DNA of 64,000 nt from Rhododendron vialii (lineage: Eukaryota; Streptophyta; Magnoliopsida; Ericales; Ericaceae), in the NCBI RefSeq assembly GCF_030253575.1, contig NC_080561.1, positions 6,771,001 to 6,835,000 on the forward strand, read 5' to 3'. A program made the position numbers and the translations under genes. The notes beneath the pieces were generated by a model. That model did not search any database, was not told the origin of the DNA, and saw only the letters and a program-made list of their open reading frames with translations. Below are positions 57,001 to 64,000 of this stretch, in pieces (within the stretch, counting starts at the first letter, position 1; every line of letters starts with the position of its first letter).

Positions 57001-58139
57001 ACAGGGTCAGAAAACTTCGTTAGGAAGTTTCCGTAAAGTAAGTTTACGGGAAAGTGAATTGCAATCATACAAAAGTGTTTTGAACGGTCCAAAACTGAAA
57101 TAAGCACGCGAGATTGAACAGTTCCGTGAACATACATCTTGTTCACGGAGGCTCCAACAGTGATGTAGAACACGTGGAGGCCCAATTCCATAACCAGCTA
57201 GACCGTGCCAAGTCTCGGAAGTCCAAACGGTATTTAATTTCAGATTATCTGATTTGGCAAAATTCAGACGTACTTGGAATGGACCCAAACTTAGTATATT
57301 TTTCGGGCTGCGATCAAAGTTCACGTCTTTAAACATGAGCCCTAGTGTTTTTCGACTTAATTCATTCGTTTATACCTTCAATTTACGTTTTTTGCCGTTT
57401 TATAAAAGTTTTGTTTCGTTAATAACTCTTAGACCGTAATTCGATATTAATTAGTTCTTTTTGAAAAAGTCAGGTTTTTCTTTCCCGTTTTCAATTTTAG
57501 AAAAAGCCCCAATTTTTTGGACTTTTTATTTTTCGACTTATTTTTAGGGTTTCGTGGGTTTCGGGCTTATAAAAGAGTTGTAACTTAATGTTTGTATCAC
57601 TTTTTCATCAATAATATTACAGACTTTGTTTTTTTCTTGTGGATTAAAGAAATTGCTCGTTCCTACGAGTTACTATCTCGTTTAGATTAGTACGCTAACT
57701 AATCTTTTTTAAATTTTGCTGCGTCAAGCAAGATATGATGTCTTATGTCTCGTGAACATTTTCTTATGTAAAATAAAACATCATTATTGCACCTTAGAAA
57801 TAAAGGCTCCGTTTGTTAATAGGTATGGGTGAAGGGATTGGATTATGAAAATAGTGGAATTCCTAATACTATGTTTGGTTTCACAAAATTGAAATGGACT
57901 ATTAAACCGATGTGAGTATGAATCCCCCAAAATGTGGGTATTAGGAATCCCTTGGGGGAGGTGGTATTGCTAGTCCACTCCCAGCACCTTTTTCTACATT
58001 GACCAAAATGTCACCATTGGACACAGGTAATGCTTGGAAAAAAAAAATTTGGAGAAGGGCAATTTTGAAAATTCCATGTTTTAATCATATCCTACTTGTA
58101 CAAAACAAACATGATATTAATATGACTTCTTCTTTTTTT
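57001..58139. other. Possible LTR-like sequence; no gene
   Basis: TTATAAAAGAGTTGTAAC near 57568, a following TATCACTTTTTCATCAATAAT and T-rich downstream sequence resemble the promoter/R/polyadenylation arrangement of a retroviral-type LTR. I cannot place its ends. The ORFs here are short and unrecognised. Confidence 0.35.
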
Positions 58140-58620
58140 AATAAGACTTGTTTTTTTTTAATATGACTTGGTTTGTTTATTTTTCGTACGAATATTAGAA
58201 CCCACCCCTCTCTCTCTCACACACGCATAGACACACTGACAACCAGAGCATCTCTAGCAACAGATATGGCTTTAATTCACACACACGCTGGTTTTGGGAA
58301 AGATATGGTCAATGGCATAGCCAGATAATAATTTGGTGGGGACACCATTAATACGGTCATTTTCTTTTTCTTTATCTTTTTCTTTCTTTTGATAGTAGGA
58401 TGTTTGGACCAATTAGTTCATACATCAACTAATTTTGGGACCATAAAATTAATGGCATGACAAACCCTCTGGTGGCTTCAAGGCTTATAATTTCCTATAT
58501 ATCTTTTACTCACAATAAACAACAATTATCTAAAAAAAGTGAAGTTAAAACATAAATTTTACTTCAATGCATATATGGGTAACAGGACTTTATGTAAAAC
58601 AAATAACTTTATAAAAAAAA
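58140..58620. repeat. Third partial copy of the 43650-44150 segment
   Basis: Shares AATATTAGAACCCACC, ACACGCATAGACACACTGACAA and TGGCATGACAAACCCTCTGG with 43700-43995. It precedes sequence matching 39430 onward, so the repeat unit is circularly permuted here, as expected in a former tandem array. Confidence 0.75.
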
Positions 58621-59110
58621 ATTTGAAACTTGACAAAGATAAAGCAAAAGAAGTAGAAAAAGAAAGTGATAAAGCAAAAGAAGTAGAAAAAAAAAAAAGA
58701 AGTAACAGGTGTGCCATTAATACAGTGTAAATATGGGAAGAAACGAAAAGTGAAAAAAGGAAAGGTCATTGTTGTAGAGTTAACAAAGAATTCGGAGAAG
58801 TTGCAGAGATTGAGAAACGAGGTAAGGTAAAAAGGAAAACTTCTCCTACCAATTGGGAGCAGAGAAAGTTGTGCATGCAGTGGGGTGATAACTGTTTTTG
58901 GATGATTTTTTTCTCTTAAAATATCTAATATATCCTCACAATTAACTATTTTGTATTATGTGTTTTTCTCTTAGGAGGGTATTTATAGAAAAAAAAAATA
59001 CATATGACAGGAGAGACACCAAAGTGGTGCTCCCTCTTTACATAATAGAATAGATAGATAGATATTAAAACAGATAACACCAGTTTTCGAACCCCATTGC
59101 ACATTTATAG

Positions 59111-60075
59111 GGACCTGGAGACCCTGCCAAGCACCCCTGCTTGGCAGGGGTGCCGAGCACATCTCGGCCGTTCAAAAGTGTTTTGGACAGCCTAGATGTA
59201 AAGGTACCGAACTGATGTAAAAAAAAAAAAAAAAAGGAAAAGGAAAAAGTTGTTTCGATCCGGGTCGTTGATTCCAAGATGAACGGCCGAATTGGCCGCT
59301 CGGCACCTGTTATCAAAAATTCTTGTTTTCTTTCCAATCGACGGAGAATCGACGGGAAACTGTATCGTAAAGCTTGCTGGAATGTGGATGTGAAAAGTGG
59401 AGTTTGGTTCCTTGCCGTATTTCAGGACTTCTTTGGAAACAAACAATGAAGTGGGTGAAGTATGAAAGAAGATTAACAAAATGGACTTTATTAACCCTCA
59501 AAGTAGAAGAACAATCAATCGAGATGATTGAGTGAACAATTACAAGTTAATTCTACTCCTAGAAAAGAAAAGATAAAGGCCTGATTGGCGTTGTTTGTGT
59601 GTCCCTGAAACTGCTATTAACTTGTACTTAAATAGGCCTCCTCACATTACATTTGAATTCAAAACTTCCCTCCAAAGTGGCAGTTGAACTTTCCCTCGAA
59701 TTCTGATTAAGAACTTTCTCTAACTGCCGATCATGCCCACGTTGAGAAAGTTGCCCTGTTAATTGCGGTTTCCATCCTCTTCAATCGTGGAAACATGGGA
59801 TCCACGTCCATTTGACATCTGTCACTCGATCGACGGTCCAAAATACCACAGGAATACGCCACGTGGAGGCTAATCGATGGACAAGACTTTTTATAGTTTC
59901 GCCATCGATTCACCTTCACGCTGAATCATTACGTTAAGTCCATTATATCCTCACATTTGCTCATATTTACCCCCGCCACGTGTCATCTAATCGACGGGTA
60001 AAAATAGAAATCTTAATTGTGGCACAAACAGCACCCGCTCGGCAGGGGTGCCGCTGGACAGGGTCCCCGGGTCCC
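59111..60075. mobile_element. DNA transposon (965 bp) with 8-bp TSD and empty site
   Basis: Target duplication ATTTATAG at 59103-59110 and 60076-60083. The paralog at 43056-43063 has one copy (CACATTTATAGAGGGG). The inverted termini (GGACCTGGAGACCCTG against CAGGGTCCCCGGGTCCC) continue into CACCCCTGC/GCAGGGGTG. The 8-bp duplication suggests hAT. No transposase ORF is recognised. Confidence 0.92.
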
Positions 60076-60083
60076 ATTTATAG

Positions 60084-61944
60084 AGGAGATATAAATAATA
60101 TAAAAAAGTAGTAGTTGATGATGTATTAAAAAGGGAGGATAAAATATGACTTTAGTTTGGATATTTGGATGAGAGATAAGTTGGGTGCATGATGTAAAAA
60201 GCTATCAAATGACTCTTTTGTCCTTGTGCAATTCCAAATTATATTTTTAATTTTTTTAATTTTCGTCCAAATATTTAGAAAAATAGGCATGAAACCCCCC
60301 AAAATCTATTAATATTACTTTCCTTTTTTTAAATATGACTTGGTTTGTTTGTTTTTCGTCCAAATATTAGCACCCACTTCTCTCTCTCACACACACACAC
60401 TGATTTCCCAGGATCAAAAAGGAGGGAAAGATTTGGTCCGGCTCCGTTAAATGAAGCAGCTCCGGCAACAGGTATAGCTTTAACTCACACACACATTGGT
60501 TTTGGGGAAGATGTAGTTAGTGGCGTAGCCAGAAAATAACTCGGTGGGAACACCATTAAACATGGTCTTAGAATTTCTTTTTCTTTTTCTTTTTCTTTCT
60601 TTTGATAGCAGGATGTTCCGACCAACTAGTTCATACATCATCTAATTCCGAACCATGAAATTATTGGCATGACAAACCCTTTAGTGGCTTCAATGCTTAC
60701 AATTTCCTTTCTTTTACTCACAATGAACAACAATTATCTATAAAAAATGAAGTTAAAACGTAAAATTTACTACAATGCATATATAGGTAACAGGTCTTTA
60801 TGTAAAACGAATAAGTTAAAAAAAAAAAACTTTTTTGAAAGTTGACAAAGATAGGGATATAAGTGATATAAAAGAGAAATTTGTATAATTTTTTAGGATA
60901 CGAATGTCATGACCATTATAAGTTAGGGATAAAAATGAAATAATTCAAAAATGCAGTGCCCGTGCCCCCACTGGTCTTACTTTAAATCCGCCATTGGATG
61001 TGGTGGTTCTGGTTTTGCAGTGGTGGTCTATGTTGGGGGCCGGGAGGGGATGAAGAAGGATGTTTTGGTCAAAAAAACACTTGGATTAGCCCGAATAATT
61101 TATGGACTGGTCGAAAGCCATCCTAAATTCATCCGCTTGTGCCTAGCTTCATTCGAATAAGTTTATCAGGGGACGACTTTGTCAGGGTGAGTTTTGATTG
61201 ATCCAAACCAAGGTAAAGGGTGGCCCCGCTTCTCTCATCCGGGCGCAAGAGTCATCTGCCCTCGACGGATCCAATCAGACCCTAAAGGTTAATTTATTTA
61301 ATGAAAGAAGTACACATGTTCTAAGATTAACCATGCGTGTTGACCATGGTTTCAATCTCAAATAGTTTAAATTGTTATTTTCCACAGACACTGCCAAACT
61401 GTTGGCGTTAAAATCTGGTCGGTCAATATAAGCTCCATCTTCGAAGAGTTCTGCAAAACAAGTCCTGGACCCTCCAATGGTAAGTTACAGCGGTGTTTGA
61501 GAATAGTAAAGTGAGAAAAGAACAGAGCACATACCTTTCCTTCTCGTTATCATTGATATTTATAGGCCAATTTACGGTGTCAGATAATCCCTGAGATCAT
61601 GGACTTAGATCGTGGGAGTGGATGGCGGTTGCCTCATCGTGGACAGCGGTTACTCCATGAGTGGGTGAGAGCTGTGTGCCCTGTGACTTGTGAACCGTTA
61701 GTCAAGGAGTCGGGGGGAGTTACAACTGCCTCCCATGATGCTCGAGTTTCGAAACAAAGATACTCGACCTAGCAAGCGCTTCCGAACAGACATCGTGCCA
61801 TTTCGAGCAAGCCTCACTGGCCGACCAGAGTAGTAAGACCGAGCAATTATTAGCTACGCATGGCTGCTTCTCCATGCTCGGTTATTAGTGTCCAAAAACG
61901 TACTCATCAATCATCGTAACATTTTGCCAATCCCTTTTGGTGTT
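60084..61944. other. Duplicated non-coding region
   Basis: Collinear with 43067-45274 apart from the foldback. Small in-frame ORFs are not conserved between the copies, so no gene is called. Confidence 0.55.
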
Positions 61945-62118
61945 TCACTCAAATGCCCAAGCATTCTCCCTGCGAACCTCCTCTTCTTCCTCCGGAGTGA
62001 AATCGTTCTTGATGTTAAACGTCTTGCGGATTTCCTCTGGACTCTTTCCCTTGATTATGTCCGCCACCATCTGACATGTCGAATCCAGCGGGCTCTTGAT
62101 GTTCAGATAATTTGCCGC
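61945..62118 (-). pseudogene. Orphan SKP1 exon 2 (copy 4)
   Basis: 57 codons plus stop, acceptor TTTACAG|GCGGCAAAT. Encodes [20 protein letters not shown], then [20 protein letters not shown] and ends WAFE. Lacks an exon 1, with the same breakpoint after CATTCACTGA (about 62289) as the copy at 45275. Substitutions at normally invariant sites (SLLDLT to SPLDST) indicate relaxed constraint. Confidence 0.85.
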
Positions 62119-62372
62119 CTGTAAATGCACAGACAGACTCGCTTGTAAATGCGCAGACAGACGCACATGTAAATGCGACAAGAGGGGCAGCTTAACATTA
62201 TATGGCTGAACTCTCATCCACAGAAAATCGTCAAATAAAGCCCATTCATGCAGCTAGATGGGAGTCGTGGGACTCATACACATTCACTGATCTCACGAGA
62301 TTATTCAGTTTTTGATTAATTACTAGCTTTTTAATTAAGTTTTATTTCAGTTACTTGTTTCTCTTCCTGACA

Positions 62373-62570
62373 GTTGAATAAGTTTTTGACTTTGGAATTA
62401 ATTAGTGAGATTAGTCGGCACTCATCGGATATCACCGCATGGTGCCCTGAATCCATTTTTTATCATATACTGAGTGGAACTTACACAGTTGTCGTGGACC
62501 CACGCCAAATGCGTGGCGCAAAAGTGGCCTAGACAATACTACGTGAATGTGTCCCAGGAAAATTGAATAA
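62373..62570 (+). repeat. Promoter-associated module, copy 9
   Basis: Upstream of the gene at 62815; CTGTATATTCCCC follows near 62652. The G-box position reads GCATGGTG. Confidence 0.7.
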
Positions 62571-62747
62571 TATTTCATAGAATCATGTTCTAAAGGTTTT
62601 ATTTCCAGGCATTACTCCGTTTTTCGTGGGTTAAAACTCTTAAATGGAATCTCTGTATATTCCCCATAACGGTTTCCTTACTAGTAACGGAAATTAGCTC
62701 CAATATACATTCCTCTCTCCCTGTGTTACATATACACACCCGCAACA

Positions 62748-62797
<50 letters not shown>

Positions 62798-62814
62798 GAT
62801 TTGGGTGAGCATCA

Positions 62815-63072
62815 ATGGCGAAGGAGCAGGTAGATAGAGTAGAGTCTCCTCCTCCTCCTTCTGTAGGGAATGATAGTAACAAATCTCAAGGACTCACCGA
62901 AAACCTTGTGTGCCTAGCTTTCTGGATCGAACGAGGCGCTGCAGCCTTTCTAGTGTTATCGTTCTACCGGTTTCCCCCAAACGTCTGGGGCAGCATCTTG
63001 TTTATAGCCGTCAGCCTTCTTATTCTCTCCAACTCTCTCTACCTCATTGCGCTCTTCTCCTCACTTCTACAG
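62815..63072 (+). CDS. Four-TM/coiled-coil family exon 1 (gene partial in window)
   Basis: 86 codons ending at donor CAG|GTACGTAC, preceded by the family promoter module, TATA-like box and (TC)n leader (about 62753-62793). Encodes MAKEQVDRVE, a Pro run, and hydrophobic segments at about 31-52 and 58-83. Closest to exon 1 at 48084. No exon 2 is found in the remaining 928 bp, although other copies have introns of 0.5-1.1 kb. It may lie beyond the window, or the intron may have been replaced by MITE sequence. Incomplete as seen. Confidence 0.7.
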
Positions 63073-63374
63073 GTACGTACATGCATCAAAACCCTATATA
63101 CACAAGCATACACGTTCCTTGGCGTATGCCCAAATCTGGCTATGAAGCACAGATTTGAAAACCGAATACGAGGACGACAAAGACAAGATTACAGTGATAT
63201 GGCAATTTTTTCTAAGCAAAATAAGAGGCCGTCGGATAAACTGGGTTAGGACAATTGTTGGTCATACTTCCTCCGTCCCACAATGTTTGGGCTTTTTGAA
63301 GAATCCAACTCTTCAAGAAGCATCATCATTACAAATGAAACATAATTTAATTTCCCAAAGTACCTTATTTGATA

Positions 63375-63645
63375 CTCCCTCCGTCCCTTTTTTGTGTCCA
63401 GTATTCCATTTTGGGCTGTCCCTTAATAAGTGTCCATTTTGTAAAGTTAGGAAGGTAAAAGTTGGTGTATTGTCTATTTTGTCCCTAAAAATAGATTTTA
63501 TTTTGAAAAGTTAGTGAATAAAAATGTAATGATGATGGGTAAGTAGGAAAAGTGGAGGAAAAAGTTGATGTGAAAGGTGTAATGATGATGTCTTTTTAAT
63601 AAGTTGGAGTTACGAAGCAGGACACTTAAAAAGAGACGGAGAGAG
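63375..63645. mobile_element. Stowaway-like MITE (CTTCCTCCGTC family, inverted)
   Basis: TA at 63373-63374 and 63646-63647. Left CTCCCTCCGTCCCTTTTTTG, right inverse AAAAGAGACGGAGAGAG. Shares AGGTGTAATGATGATG and GTTGGAGTTACGAAG (inverted) with 40082-40362. A partial second end lies at about 63270-63290. Confidence 0.88.
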
Positions 63646-63647
63646 TA

Positions 63648-64000
63648 GTATATTGAATGAAGTCCTCTCTTTTTTATCTTTTTAACATCTTGAATGAAGT
63701 CAAAAGAAAGGGCAACATAAAAAATGCACTCCATCATGTCCATTGAAAAGTAAAAATGGACATACATTTTGGGATAACAAAAAATGTAGTGATATATTGC
63801 AGCAAGTGGAGTGGTAACCAAGTAATAGATATCATAATAGAAGAGTTGTTTTTAGTAATGTATGGTTGACGGTGTATATAGAGCGTGTGTGTGCGTCCGT
63901 GTGTGAGATCGTGTATCTGAGAGGCAGACAAAGAGTGCAAGAGAGAGAGAGACTAAATGCTCTGTTTGAAACTTATGAAAAAGTGAGAGCCTAAATGCCC
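63648..64000. other. Window end: AT-rich, no gene
   Basis: No family exon 2 or other gene recognised up to the end. (GT)/(GA)-rich short tracts near 63884-63950. Confidence 0.5.

Larger units (their letters stand above)
58625..62840. repeat. Segmental duplication block 2, second copy
   Basis: Partner of 39430-46110. Lacks the foldback (43112-43463) and the composite insertion (39513-41926), but carries its own DNA transposon at 59111-60075. Confidence 0.88.

Overview
This is a window of plant nuclear DNA, most likely from a woody eudicot. The evidence is GT-AG introns, plant-type genes (an intron-containing SKP1 with the plant intron position, and a QALGGH zinc finger), very many (TC)n/(GA)n microsatellites, and typical plant transposons. 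I cannot name the species. Gene density is low. Only five or six loci look able to encode proteins, and the rest is transposon debris and paralogous duplication.

Layout. 1-4.9 kb: NMD3, the 60S ribosomal subunit export adaptor, with its ORF in one exon behind a 3-kb leader intron. 7.0-7.7 kb (minus): a single-C2H2 zinc-finger gene broken by a GA-repeat frameshift. 10.6-24.3 kb: an array of an unrecognised two-exon gene family (exon 1 begins MAKEQ, exon 2 begins MAKD/MAAD). It encodes a four-TM protein with a charged coiled-coil tail. Two copies are complete and several are broken. 25-32 kb (minus): a SKP1 gene whose first exon is fused in frame to a NYN-domain ribonuclease module. 33-44 kb: nested transposons, including a 2.5-kb LTR inside a MITE and a 350-bp perfect foldback. 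45-49.4 kb: an orphan SKP1 exon 2, a four-TM pseudogene split by a poly(A) retroelement, and a third complete four-TM gene. 51.7-56.1 kb (minus): a second extended SKP1 that lacks the NYN module. 58-64 kb: another degenerate block, with an orphan SKP1 exon 2 and the first exon of a further four-TM gene.

The central structure is a repeated block, [four-TM gene, plus strand]-[SKP1, minus strand]. The block at about 22.4-31.5 kb is paralogous to about 47.6-56.2 kb, and about 39.4-46.1 kb is paralogous to about 58.6-62.8 kb. Paralogous empty sites within the window allow many transposon insertions to be delimited exactly, with target-site duplications, without any database.

The most interesting candidate is the NYN-SKP1 fusion. 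It is a predicted 401-aa protein joining a putative endoribonuclease with all visible acidic motifs to an SCF ubiquitin-ligase adaptor. Its 203-aa sister lost exactly 606 nt (the NYN module) in frame and has also lost the canonical SKP1 start codon, so it can only be made as an N-terminally extended SKP1. The co-duplicated four-TM/coiled-coil family is the second uncharacterised item. No functional link between the two families is shown; their linkage is only positional.
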